Assembly: GCA_963580285.1 (NCBI GenBank)
Contig: OY757010.1
Location: forward strand, 74,380,858 to 74,444,857
Source of the DNA: Lucinisca nassula
Taxonomy: Eukaryota > Mollusca > Bivalvia > Lucinida > Lucinidae
DNA length: 64,000 nucleotides
Reading direction: 5' to 3'
Within the stretch, counting starts at the first letter, position 1. The number at the start of each line of letters is the position of its first letter. Both the position numbers and the translations under genes were made by a program. Shown piece after piece: positions 53,807-63,870 of the stretch. The notes under the pieces were generated by a model. That model ran no database searches, was not told the DNA's origin, and saw only the letters and a program-made list of their open reading frames with translations.

Positions 53807-54132
53807 AAATAAGTTGCATGTCTCTTCGAGGGTTCCGTAGAAAAGTGATTTTCACAATTTTCAGCAAAATAGTAAGGTGACTTGCAACTTCTTAAGCTTT
53901 GACCACTGGGCAAAGTCCACTTACAAGTATATAACCACACACAAAGCAAAACTTAGCATGCAATGATCAAACTTTCATTATCAAACCTAGTCTGCATCGA
54001 AGAGTGTTCCACGCAAACAGAAGATGTGTATCACACACAAATTTACATAATAATTTCTTCTATATATAATGTATTCCCTTTCTTGAATAAATTGTACTAA
54101 AGAAAAAAACTTAAAACTGCAAAAACAACAGA
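53807..54132. other. Intronic non-coding stretch
   Basis: No exon or repeat ends recognised. Confidence 0.45.
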
Positions 54133-54482
54133 TACAGTTGAACGTCAATGGCTCGAACACCTTTGGGACCTCGAAAATCTGTTCGAGACAGGGGTAGTTC
54201 GAGCCACTGAGGTTACTGTCAGGAGGCATAACGAGATACTTTTAGTCATCTTTTCGGTGTTTTATAATGAAAATGTATGCTGTGTGTACTCATTAGAATC
54301 GCCTCATCGAGGCGATTCTAGTGAGTACACACAGCATACATTTGCAAGATAAAAGACTAAAATCTCCTTAATTATGCCCCACTATTTCTTATGTAGAGGA
54401 TTTCGCTAGGGGCTCAAGAATGGGTTTGACACATCCCTGGTAAACGAGCCATCGGTGTTTGAGTCATCGAAGTTCAACTTTA
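54133..54482. mobile_element. MITE-3 copy
   Basis: TACAGTTGAACGTCAATGGC and GAGTCATCGAAGTTCAACTT are the ends; the core palindrome TGTGTGTACTCATTAGAATC is near perfect. Confidence 0.87.
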
Positions 54483-54940
54483 TAATTCTTTCAAAATAAT
54501 GCACATCCTGGTGGCTGACTGCTTTTTCTTTGGCCTGTTGTACTGTCAACCCCAAGAGATTGGACATAACGACAAAACTTCTTATAATGACAATTTCAAT
54601 GAAACAAATCCTTAGCTTAAGTTGGGACGATTAATAGAAATATTCAATATTGTAATTATTTAATACTCCAAGAAGCAAATGTTTTGGATATTTGTTTGAA
54701 TCGCCTCATTTTCTGCTTAGCTTTCATTTAATGAATATATATGACACAGATGAAGGCAGCAGTCAGCCAAACTAAACTTATAAAAAGAAGTTAAGCCACA
54801 CCATTGCAAATGGCAATATTATTTTTTCATTCTTTTTCAGTGAGAACAATACAAGATTTCATTCACGTGAATTGTCTATATTTAATGATGTCTTATTTTT
54901 GCTGAAAAATAAGGAAAAAAATTCTACGAAACTGCTGTAT
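54483..54940. other. Intronic stretch, MITE-8-like stem at right
   Basis: Near 54820-54915, TTTTTCAGTGAGAACAATAC ... CACGTGAATTGTCT ... TTTTTGCTGAAAAATAAGG recalls the MITE-8 arms. No exon. Confidence 0.45.
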
Positions 54941-55228
54941 GTTTGTTTGATTTGAGGTTTTACATCCCCGTGAACACTATTTAGGTTACATTGGAGACGT
55001 TGCTTCCAATTTTGTGGGACTTTTATCCAACACTGAGATGAAGTGATATCTCAAGCCCTGCTGCCCAAAAGGGTTTATATGTAGAGACTGTCTGACTCGC
55101 ATCACTTTCCCCGGGCAGGCTTAGATCCTCACAGCAGTTTACCAGTACTCATGTGCAGTCGATTTCAGCTCTGTGTGGAAGCATCATACAGCTCAATCTA
55201 TTTCTCCAAGCTCGTATGGGCAATGGCC
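54941..55228 (-). mobile_element. SINE-A insertion, older
   Basis: GTTTGATTTGAGGTTTTACA at the left and CTCCAAGCTCGTATGGGCAA at the right; many substitutions relative to other copies. Confidence 0.85.
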
Positions 55229-55341
55229 AAAAATGTTGTATGCTCAACCTGCTTAGTGCATGAAACCTTAAAAACGTATGTGTACTGCTAGGTATGGTCC
55301 AGATTTATTCCCAATCATGCAGCAAAGTAGATTTTCTTTAA

Positions 55342-55580
55342 AATGAGCTCCGCCAAACGAATTTGTGTCTTCGAGCATTCCGTCCTGACAAATTTTAACT
55401 GGGCATGCCCAGCCATTCAGAGGGGCCAGGGATATGGCTTTCTATCTGAAGGTTCCTCTTGATTCACTGCTTGTATGAGCGAGCAGCAAAGGTTCTGGCG
55501 AGACTGCGCAGATGCGCAGGCTCACCTGAACCTTCGCTGCTCGCATAGGCGACAAGTACCAAAATCACTTGACGGGCCCC
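55342..55580. mobile_element. MITE-6 copy
   Basis: ATGAGCTCCGCCAAACGAAT and AATCACTTGACGGGCCCC; arms GCGAGCAGCAAAGGTTCTGG and CCTTCGCTGCTCGCATAGG. Confidence 0.86.
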
Positions 55581-55608
55581 AAATTTCAACATGATCAGCT
55601 AGTAGACC

Positions 55609-55840
55609 TTAAGGGGAATGGGAACACCTTCAGGGGAGGCAACTCATGCAAAAGTATTTTTGTCGCCCATGTCAATAGGGGTCAACTCTTAAAGGAAAGA
55701 ATTTGCCACTTAGGGGCAAATTCTTTCCTTTAAAAGTAGACCCTTTTTCAGTGGGACAGGGCTTATAGAAGAGCACACAGGAAGTCCCAAAAGTTGTCTC
55801 CCTTTGAAAAATGGCGGAAAAAATTGCCAGGTGTTCCGAG
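55609..55840. mobile_element. MITE-7 copy
   Basis: CCTTAAGGGGAATGGGAACA and GCCAGGTGTTCCGAGTCC as ends, core AAGAATTTGCCACTTAGGGG with its reverse. Confidence 0.8.
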
Positions 55841-55892
55841 TCCACGAAGTCTGAAATGCCATGCAGGGAAATGATAATTTCAGATGAAAGCT

Positions 55893-56195
55893 TTTGTTTG
55901 TTTGTTTGATTTGACGTTTAACGTCCCCGTCAACACAGTATAGGTCATTTTGGAGACATTGCTTCCAATTTTGTGGGACTTTTACCCGACATTGAGATGA
56001 AATGACATCTCAAGCCATTACACCCAATGAAACCAATAGGGTTTATAAGCATGGACGGGCCGACTCGCACCGCTTTGCCTGGGCAGGCTTAGGCCCTAAG
56101 CTGTTTACCAGTATTCGTGTGAGGGTCGGTTTCAGCTCTGCATGGAAGCATCATGCAGCCCATCTATTTCTTTAAGCCCCGATGGGCAGGGGCCA
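55893..56195 (-). mobile_element. SINE-A insertion, full length, 13-bp TSD
   Basis: TTGTTTGTTTGATTTGACGT at the left, CCCGATGGGCAGGGGCC at the right. TCAGATGAAAGCT flanks at 55880-55892 and 56196-56208 exactly. Confidence 0.92.
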
Positions 56196-57030
56196 TCAGA
56201 TGAAAGCTAACATACACTGTGTATAAAAATGATAAAATAGAAGTTTCTGAATTGTTTCTCTGAGAAGAATGGCTAGGGGGCTTAACATCTTTTGACATCA
56301 CAGTAACACTGTAACTTTAACTCTGACAGACATGTTCTATTCTATTTACAGCAAGAGCTCCGCAAACGGGGCATTATACGCCCATATCAAGTTAATATTT
56401 GTTGGACTGAAACCTTGAAACAATAAGCACAGCGCCACATAATGGTCTAACTATATATGAAGTTTCAGCTTTATCGGATATTAATTGTAGAAGTTAGCCA
56501 CAAACAAAAAACTTACAGAAATCTGCAAAGGGGCATAACTTTATTTGTATATGGTAAGCCATAACCTCGAAACAATATGTGCTGCTCCACATTGTGGTCA
56601 AACTATATATCAATTTTTAGGTTGATTAAATGTTCACTGAAGGAAGAGTTAGCCATAAACAAAACGTTCACAAGAATTTTCAAAGGGGCATAACTCTATA
56701 AATATTTGGTGGTCTGTAACCTTGAAATAATATGCGCAGCTCACTATATATCAAGTTTCAGCTTGATTGGTTCTAAATTGCAGGCAAAATTGCTTACAGA
56801 AACTTTCAAAGGGGCATAACTTTGTTTTTATTTGTTGGACCATAACGTTCAAACAAGATCACTGTCTCCGTCAGAAAGAGTCCCACATAGAGCTATCAAA
56901 GAGGTGTGGTACAAGTTTTTGTCAGAATGTTGGTCTTGTGATGGGAAGTATTTGTGTGAGTTTTCTTGAAAGAAAGGCAAATACTTTTGAAGTTTTGTTT
57001 CACGAATTTCACTAAGTTTTGTTGACCAAC

Positions 57031-57309
57031 TTTGTTTGATTTGATGTTTAACGTCCCCGTCAACACTGTATAGGTCATTTTGGAGATGCTGCTTCCAATT
57101 TTGTGGGACTTTTACCCAACATTGAGATAAAATGACATCTCAAGCAACCAATAGGGTTTATAAGCATGGACGGTCCAACTCGCACCGCTTGACCTGGGCA
57201 GGCTTAGATCCTCTGAGCGGTTTACCAATTCTCTTGTGCATCAGTTTCAGCAGTGTGTGGAAGCATCATGCAGCCCATATATTTCTTCAAGCCCCAATGG
57301 GTGGGGGCC
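57031..57309 (-). mobile_element. SINE-A insertion
   Basis: TTTGTTTGATTTGATGTTTA at the left; CCCCAATGGGTGGGGGCC at the right. A small internal deletion after GACATCTCAAG. Confidence 0.88.
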
Positions 57310-57900
57310 GGAAGTTATGAACAAGGTTGGGAGTTATCAAGAACAGCAGAATAGGGGATACAAAATAACCCTACCTTTTCTACTGCCATCTGCTCGGGAT
57401 CTACACTGTTTGTCATTTGTCAGGAAGTTATGACCAAGGTTACGTTTTTTGGTTAAGGCAAGACAAATACATGAACAAAAGCAATATAGGTATGGTCCTT
57501 TGTCAGAATATAGGTCTTGTGATGATGAGTATGTGTGTGAAGTTGCATGAAAGTAGGGCAAATCCTTTTGAAGTTACGACCGACGTTATGTTTTTTTGGT
57601 TACGGCGTTACAAACACAAGGACAACAGCAATATAGGTGTAGCCAGTGTAGGGCCCTAACAATATGCACTGCTCTACATCATGGTCTAACTATATATCAA
57701 GTTTCAGCTTGATCGAATGTTAATTGTAGGCGGAAAAGTCTGGAAACGAAATATTTACAGAAATACTCTGTAAATATTTGGTGGACCCTAATCTCGAAAA
57801 GATATGTGCTACACCAGGCCATGGTCTTACTATCTACCAAGTTTCAGCTTGATCGAATGAAAACTGTAGGAGGCGTTATCTGGAAATGAAAGTTTACAAA

Positions 57901-58802
57901 AATTTTACTTAAGAGACTGGTCAGTATGCAGAGGTAATTGTTGAAGTCCAGCCAGTCCCTTAAGCCTCTCACAAGTGCTGGGAGCCAGCAAATGGGAGAA
58001 TCACAAATCAAATAACTCGTGTATTACAAAAAGAATTATGATATTTGGGGGAAAGGAACAAATAATGGATAATTATTTGTGGAATCTGGTCTTGAGAAAT
58101 ATAATGTTTAGGTGCAGTATTGTCTAGGACTGTGCTCCTGTGTCCATTATGATAATGGTGGTGGTGGGGAGGTGGCAGGATAAACTTAGTTGATGCTAAG
58201 ACAACAATGAACTGAGGCTGGAACATCTATAGTCTGGGATTCTTTTTCAAAGGTTAATGACTTTTGTTACCCCAGACATTCACCTGACCCTTACCTGAAG
58301 CTCAGGTTCCTTTAAGGTCATCTATTGTTCTCTGCAGGATGTGTATGCTCTATTAGAAGAGATACTTCACCCATCATCAACAGAATAATTTCCCATTAAC
58401 TGCCATTTATGCTACCATAAATAAGCTGTTTAATTATCAATTTAAGCTTCTCAAAAGCTTTATTTTCTTTCGTTTAGCCTACGTATGGTATTTCTCTAGT
58501 ATTGGTGTTTTTTTTTCCTCTTCCTCTTGGCACCATTCAATGTTTCACAGACAGCAGCTTGTTTTTGACCATTCACTTAACTTTTGCATAATTTAGTCTG
58601 GCTTAAGGTAAATAGTGTTACATATAAAGATGCAAAAAGGAAAGTACAAGTTCCATCAGTGACAAAGATTTTAAGCAATTAAATGTTTGTCAATTTAGTT
58701 GTTTTGATGACAAGATAATCCATATTAGCTGATCCATGTGTGGCTCTAAAATTTTCTTTGATCTCAAAGGTGAATTGTTTGATTAACACAAACAACTATA
58801 AA
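57901..58802. other. Intronic non-coding stretch
   Basis: No exon, MITE ends or SINE recognised. Short low-complexity GGTGGTGGGGAGGTGG near 58158-58175. Confidence 0.45.
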
Positions 58803-59030
58803 GCCCCCGCCCATAGGGGCTTGAAGAAATATATGGGCTGCATGATGCTTCCACGCAGAGCTGAATCCGTCCATGCTAATAAACCCTATTGGTTTCATTG
58901 GGGGACAGGGCTTGAGATGTCATTTCATCTCATTGTCGGGTAAAAGTCCAACAAAATTGGAAGCAACGTCTCCAAAATGACCTTTACAGTGTTGACGGGG
59001 ACGTTAAACCTCCAATCAAACAAACAAACA
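58803..59030 (+). mobile_element. SINE-A insertion, internally deleted
   Basis: GCCCCCGCCCATAGGGGCTT at the left and GACGTTAAACCTCCAATC plus AAAC repeats at the right; about 75 bases are missing after CAGAGCTGAATC. Confidence 0.9.
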
Positions 59031-59164
59031 AACAACTTTAATGATATGCAATTAATGCACATCGATCAAAATTATTTCTGATCTTACTTTTTTTAGTCAT
59101 AACATTTTTCCATAAATTTTTACCAGAGAGTTTTTATTCTGTCATCTTCTTCTATTTTTTTTCT

Positions 59165-59350
59165 ATTTGAATTCTAAATTGTAATCATAAAGTATTCGTA
59201 GAAGTATTCATGATTACAAGCTGTTTTGAATTGTATTTGATTACAATTACAATTACTTGTAATCATAAAAATCAACGATTACAAATTACATTTCCATTAC
59301 TCAAAATTTGTAATCGAATACATTGTAATCGATTACTGATTACAATTACC
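59165..59350. repeat. GTAATC/GATTAC-rich palindromic repeat
   Basis: Dense run of GATTACAATTACAATTAC and TTGTAATCGATTACTGATTA words on both strands; an 87-codon frame here is a by-product. Possibly a simple-repeat-derived element. Confidence 0.75.
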
Positions 59351-59636
59351 CCATGTCTGCAATATGCGCTACAAAAGGTCATGGTTTTACTACCTACCAA
59401 GTTTCAGTTTGATCAGATGAAAACTGTAGGAGGAATTATCCAGAAACGAAAAGTTTACAGATGGATGGACTGACAAACTGACGGACGCCGACCCCATACC
59501 ATAAGACAATCGTTTTTACAAACGGGCATCTAAAACCCCTCTTTTCTAGCTATATTTTAGCTACATGTAGCGGACACTATCCTAAACACAAAAGGGTTTC
59601 AACCATTTAGATGCTAAAACTCAATGCATGCACACT

Positions 59637-59875
59637 TAAGGGGAATGGGAACATCTGGCAGATTTTTTCGCCTTTTCAAAGGGAGACAACTTTCGGGACT
59701 TCCTGTTCGCTTTTCTATAAGCTCTGTCCCGGGGAAAAAGGGGTCAACTCTTAAAGGAAAGAATTTGCTCCTCAGGAGCAAATTCTTTTCTTTAAGAGTT
59801 GATCCCTATTGACATGGGAGACAAAAACACTTGTGCAGGAGTTACCTCCCCTGAAGGTTTTTCCATTCACCTAAA
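59637..59875. mobile_element. MITE-7 copy
   Basis: CTTAAGGGGAATGGGAACAT and GTTTTTCCATTCACCTAAAC; perfect core AAGAATTTGCTCCTCAGGAG with its reverse. Confidence 0.83.
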
Positions 59876-60125
59876 CTTTTGTGACTACCAGTATTTGTTT
59901 AGCAGTGTTGCACTTGATAAACAGAAATAAACTGAAACATAATTTCATCATAATCAACATGGTATTACAAGGCCACAGAAGCACAACTAGACAACTTAAC
60001 TTCTCTGGACCATGCCTGGCAGCCTGTTATAGCAGCAATAAATTCAAAATTTTGCATGTCTTCAATAATTATTGTCGATACAGTAGGTTTGATAATGAAA
60101 ACAAAAAATATAGCCTGGTTTTAAG

Positions 60126-60332
60126 GTACCATATTTACCGTAGGTATTTGCACAGACAGGCCTGAGCAAACAGTGTAAACCCAGATGAGTTGCAGCAGAA
60201 TGCAGCATCTCTTCAGGGCCCACACTGTTTGCCATTCATCCAGCTTTTTTAGACAACATGATAGGGAAGTAAATTGTACTTGTACAAATCTTAGAACAAG
60301 TATGGTCCGAATATTAGAGTAAATATGGTATT
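60126..60332. mobile_element. MITE-11 copy
   Basis: TACCATATTTACCGTAGG and AGAGTAAATATGGTA are inverted ends; GCAAACAGTGTAAACCCAGA and CCCACACTGTTTGCC form the core stem. Confidence 0.78.
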
Positions 60333-60404
60333 TTACGAGATAAATGAATAAACGTTGAAACTCAAATTCAAGTTAAATATTTGCCATTTTTTCTGGAACT
60401 TTTC

Positions 60405-60769
60405 TACACCTGTGGACACAAAAGCGTTCAAACTCCGATGAGGTACCTTTCAATGAATCTCTTTGCATCAAGTTAGTTTGTCAAGCAAATGTCATTCACC
60501 AAAGTAGTCTAAAACTGGATCAAGAAATATACATTTTATTGGTCGTATAGTGGCAAGTTCTTTTTTCCATTTTTAGATCTGACTGACACTCCAGATGCAT
60601 TCTGATTGGACAGTGCAAGGTTTACAATGAAATGTACATCACTTTGTGTTTTGAATTTATTTCTGTCTTGCAGTTGACTGATAGGATGTGAGGAAATATT
60701 GAATGAAACATCAGATCAAAATGAAATGAAGCTCATCAAAGTTTGAACGGATTTGTGTCCACAGGTGTA
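60405..60769. mobile_element. TA-flanked non-autonomous DNA transposon
   Basis: CACCTGTGGACACAAAAGCG then TTCAAACTCCGATGAG is mirrored at the right by CTCATCAAAGTTTGAACGG then ATTTGTGTCCACAGGTG, each with TA outside. The inverted ends are about 38 bases with a few mismatches. A TA target and CACCTGTG ends suggest a Tc1/mariner-type origin. No open frame inside. Confidence 0.83.
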
Positions 60770-61049
60770 ATCCAGACTCTCATTTGACACATACAATAGG
60801 TATCTTTATTTCTTTATATATATATAATCACCATAATTATCGCCATGCTTTTCAGAGTTCGAAATTAACAGTAGCAAGTGGCAAATTTGCTACTTGAAAA
60901 TTCAGTTTTCTACCTGGTCAAACAGTTGGTAGCAAAAAGTTGCTGGTCATACCTGGTATAATCATGAAAGCTAGAGGCCCAAACATTACTAACTTGAAGT
61001 ATTATGAACAAATGTTTTTTGTCTGTTTGTTGTTTTATTTTCATTGTTT
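60770..61049. other. Intronic non-coding stretch
   Basis: GTAGCAAGTGGCAAATTTGC is an internal short inverted repeat. No exon. Confidence 0.4.
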
Positions 61050-61255
61050 ATCAGCAAAAATGAGTCTTGACACTTCATGTGAATCATATGCAGGTAAATA
61101 AGGCTTGACACTATATGTGAATCGCCTGCTGGGCAGACGATTCACATATAGTGTCAAGCATTATTTTTGCTGAAAAATTAGACAAAATAAGGCTTGACAC
61201 TATATTTTTGCTGAAAAATTAGACAAAATCCTTTGAAAATGTCATCAGCTAAACT
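61050..61255. mobile_element. MITE-8 relative with perfect hairpin
   Basis: TGACACTATATGTGAATCGC and its reverse complement flank CTGCTGGGCAG. Outer AATAAGGCTTGACACTATAT is partly duplicated near 61189. Confidence 0.72.
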
Positions 61256-62179
61256 TGCTTAGTGCTTGGAGGGTTAGTCTATGGGAAGTAGGGCTCCTAC
61301 TGGAATAACACATTTTGCTTCCAAGTAGACACCTTTTGCTATCTTGCAAAAAAGTTAATTTCTAACACTGATTTTTATGAGAAAATGAGAAATGGATCAA
61401 CATAGGCCTCTTCATAAAATAGGCCTCTTTGTTTGCAGCATAAGTAAGATTTTTGTTATTCGGCTGAAATCTTTACTTTATTCCAATTTTGCTAAAAATC
61501 AACATTTTCGTCCAAGTGGCAATACTGTAAGAATACATGAAAATATGATAGTTTTTCATACACAAAGACACATTTTTTTCTGATTGTGTGTCAACAGTGG
61601 TGCCTTTTTGCCTATTATCTGTCAAATTGATTCTGATCAAACAAAACATACCTTATGGACACCCGTAATTAATAAATCGGAGATTTTCTCACACGAGGAT
61701 TAGGATCCAGCAGAAGACCATAGGCCGATAAAGAAGATGAAATTTCAGGGAAACAATGGTACCTTCATGTCCCACAAACCTCATGGTGAATGGCTTTGCT
61801 TACTAAAGAGATCATGCAGAAACGCGCATGTTAGTTTCCCTTCCTGTTAGCCACTGTCATAGCCCCAGATAAGGGGAGTATCCACAGATTATGCTTATTT
61901 CTGCAGGAAAACATAATGTTGTTGGTACTCATTAGAAGCTCCTTGCCAAATGCTCAATTGAGTTGGGCGTGAAAGGGGTTTGGTAGCCCAAAAATTTGGA
62001 TATGAAGAGTTGGACTAACACAGGTTTTCTTCAGTTATCCCTATAGATTCATAATTCGAAGAACCATGTTATTTTCAAGTGATCTACTTTTGAAAATGGA
62101 GGTAAGTTTTTTGTGTGTAGCCCTTCACCATGAGGTGCTCAATCATCTGGCCCTGGCTCCCAAATGAATCTGACTTTAC
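61256..62179. other. Intronic DNA next to flotillin exon
   Basis: No other exon is seen. Includes a MITE-10 right-end fragment near 61950 (AATTGAGTTGGGCGTGAAAG) and a half palindrome GTTGGTACTCATTAGAAGC near 61920. Confidence 0.45.
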
Positions 62180-62299
62180 CTCTTCATCTCGAATATCCTT
62201 GAGGGTGTAGCTGACAACACAGATACCCATGTTCACTAAGTCTGAGGAGGCAACATCAAACACCTGCTTGGAGAACTTCTTACGATCTTTGTAGATTTC
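62180..62299 (-). CDS. FLOT1: Flotillin-1 exon: end of SPFH/PHB domain
   Basis: The reverse strand reads an uninterrupted 40 codons in phase 0, starting [20 protein letters not shown] and ending [10 protein letters not shown]. The acceptor is TTTTCCAG at 62300-62301 and the donor GTAAAG begins at 62179. The motif [10 protein letters not shown] followed by VVSYTLKDI is characteristic of flotillin-1 and forms the last strands of the membrane-associated SPFH domain before the coiled coil. Exon length (120 bases) keeps the frame. It is the most upstream flotillin exon in the window. The next exon lies about 10.2 kb away, across an intron full of SINEs and MITEs. No exon for the preceding residues was found between 62302 and 64000. 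Confidence 0.96.
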
Positions 62300-62722
62300 C
62301 TGGAAAATAAAGAATATTGGCTTTTCTCATGTGAATCTACAATAAAGCTCTATCAAAGGAATATGTGCCAATTTACATCTTCAAACCAAAAAGACAGGCT
62401 TTTTCTTCAGTGCTGTTTTTTTTTAAATGTCACTATGACTTTATATGGCTGGCTGATAGTTGGCTTGGGGTTTAATGACATGTTGACCACAGAGCTCTAG
62501 ATAAAAGGGAGTAAAGGGTATTTCAGCATTGAATTTTTGGAACTCAGCATTGAAATTTAATTTGAAGGGTAAAATACTCAATAAAATTTTGGGTTTCAGC
62601 ATTGAAATAAATATTAGAGGGTAAAATTGTCACTGGAGTTTACATTTTTAACAGAAAGCAATTACCTTCACATTGCAGTAGCAGTATTCTAGATCAGTCT
62701 GGGTCTATCCCTGAACATAAAG
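62300..62722. other. Intron upstream of the 62180-62299 exon
   Basis: No further flotillin exon was found. AGCATTGAATTTTTGG / AGCATTGAAATTTAAT / AGCATTGAAATAAATA near 62526-62610 are three loose repeats. Confidence 0.5.
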
Positions 62723-62812
62723 AGAAAATAAAGCTTGGCATTCCATGTGAATTGTCTGCCTAGCAGACAATTCACATGAAATGCCAAGCTTTATTTTCTC
62801 AGAAAACCAAAA
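62723..62812. repeat. Perfect hairpin, 40-bp arms
   Basis: AATAAAGCTTGGCATTCCAT then GTGAATTGTCTGC pairs with GCAGACAATTCACATG then AAATGCCAAGCTTTATT, related to the MITE-8 stem. Confidence 0.83.
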
Positions 62813-63137
62813 ATAGATTGTTTTACCAAAATTGGAATTTTGTATCCTGCTCTTACGTTTGGTTCTTCAAAAGTTAAGCATTGCATGTGGGCATTTAAGC
62901 ATTAAGCTTTCAAGCAAAGGGTAAAATAGTCATTGTACCAAATTCTTATCTGGAGCAAGGGACCATTGTGGTTCATTTTGTGATATCTCCCAGAGAAAGA
63001 GATGGAAGAGATAGTGGAGAGGAAAGAGAGGGACAATGCAGACCTCCTCCTAGAGGAGCAGTCTGATCTTGGTCCACACTGTCTTAAAGAGCACAATTTT
63101 TGTGATTGGTATCTTAAAGGTTAAAGGATAAGTATCC
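62813..63137. other. Intronic stretch
   Basis: Half of a hairpin core near 63035-63085 (AATGCAGACCTCCTCCTAGA..CACTGTCTT). No exon. Confidence 0.45.
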
Positions 63138-63349
63138 TTAACCCTTGTTCTGCTGAATATTTATATAAGCCACACCACTACTGATTATTAGCCAATCAGA
63201 TTACTAGATTCAAATTATTGCAACAAATTCACAATCTGAATGACAAACAATGTAGATCCTGATCAGATGGCTTCTTCAGAAGCCATCTGATCTGGATCTA
63301 CATTGTTTGAAAGTTAAGGCATATCCGGGCTCAGCAGGACAAGGGTTAA
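63138..63349. mobile_element. MITE-1 copy, nearly intact
   Basis: TTAACCCTTGTTCTGCTGAA and CTCAGCAGGACAAGGGTTAA are full inverted ends including TTAA on both sides; core GATGGCTTCTTCAGAAGCCA. Confidence 0.9.
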
Positions 63350-63657
63350 TCCTTTTTAGAAACCTACGCTTTGAGTACTCGCCAGAATCACATCAATGAG
63401 GGGATTCCAACATGTATCCACAAAACAGGCTTTTATAAAGAAATGTTTTCAGAAGAAAACTATGTCCCCCACCATAAATTTGACCCAAAAAACTGTGTGA
63501 CCTTGAAAATGAGGTCATGATCACTATAGAATAATCAAGTCTCTGTTAAGCTGCTATGGTTTAGTTTGAGTTGTTCCATCAGCACAGGAGATAAAACAGA
63601 GCTATTTTGGATCAAAATTTGAGATTTTTGGGGGAGTATGTAACCTTGTAAATGAGG
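63350..63657. other. Intronic stretch
   Basis: ACCTTGAAAATGAGGTCATG and AACCTTGTAAATGAGGTTAA suggest two units of an old tandem repeat. No exon. Confidence 0.45.
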
Positions 63658-63870
63658 TTAACCCTTGTCCTGCTGAATATTTTAATATGCCACACCCACT
63701 ACTGATTATCAGCCAATCAGATTACTTGATGCAAATTATTGCAGCAAATTCATAAACTGGACAGCAAACAATGAAGATCCTGATCAGATGGCATCTTCAG
63801 AAGCCATCTGATCTGGATCTTTATTGTTTGAAAGATAAGGCATATCCGGGCTCAGCAGGACAAGGGTTAA
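63658..63870. mobile_element. MITE-1 copy, nearly intact
   Basis: TTAACCCTTGTCCTGCTGAA and CTCAGCAGGACAAGGGTTAA are intact ends with TTAA at both edges. Very similar to the copy 310 bases to the left. Confidence 0.92.

Larger units (their letters stand above)
56350..59535. mobile_element. Pearl/HINE-like tandem element, interrupted
   Basis: Left end AGAGCTCCGCAAACGGGGCA then TTATACGCCC; right end near CAATCGTTTTTACAAACGGG. Units of about 125-155 bases share AAAGGGGCATAACT and TATATCAAGTTTCAGCTTGAT words; later units lie at 57660-57900 and 59360-59460. SINE-A copies at 57031-57309 and 58803-59030 are inserted in or between parts. Whether the far right part belongs to the same insertion is inference. 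Confidence 0.6.
37233..62299 (-). other. FLOT1: Flotillin-1 gene, partial (3' two thirds)
   Basis: This entry spans the flotillin-1 exons found in the window. Flotillin-1 is a membrane-scaffold protein of the SPFH/PHB family that binds the inner face of the plasma membrane and endosomes and hetero-oligomerises with flotillin-2 through its coiled coil. Seven exon copies are visible, in order from the 5' side: 62299-62180, 51991-51896, 50993-50898, 44278-44126, 42106-41925, 39243-39060 and 37397-37233. Each is bounded by AG upstream and GT downstream, and the phases join without a break. With one of the two alternative 96-bp exons they total 900 bases, or 300 codons, against about 427 residues for known flotillin-1 proteins. 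It resembles flotillin-1 rather than flotillin-2 in such stretches as [16 protein letters not shown] and EAEQMAKKA. The N-terminal exons lie past 64000 and the short terminal exon was not identified. Confidence 0.96.

Noticed and set aside
53184..53949. Open frames of 99-162 codons on both strands, cysteine-rich repeats
   Set aside because: They are translations of a palindromic minisatellite with few stop codons; both strands give similar peptides, and there is no start context or domain.
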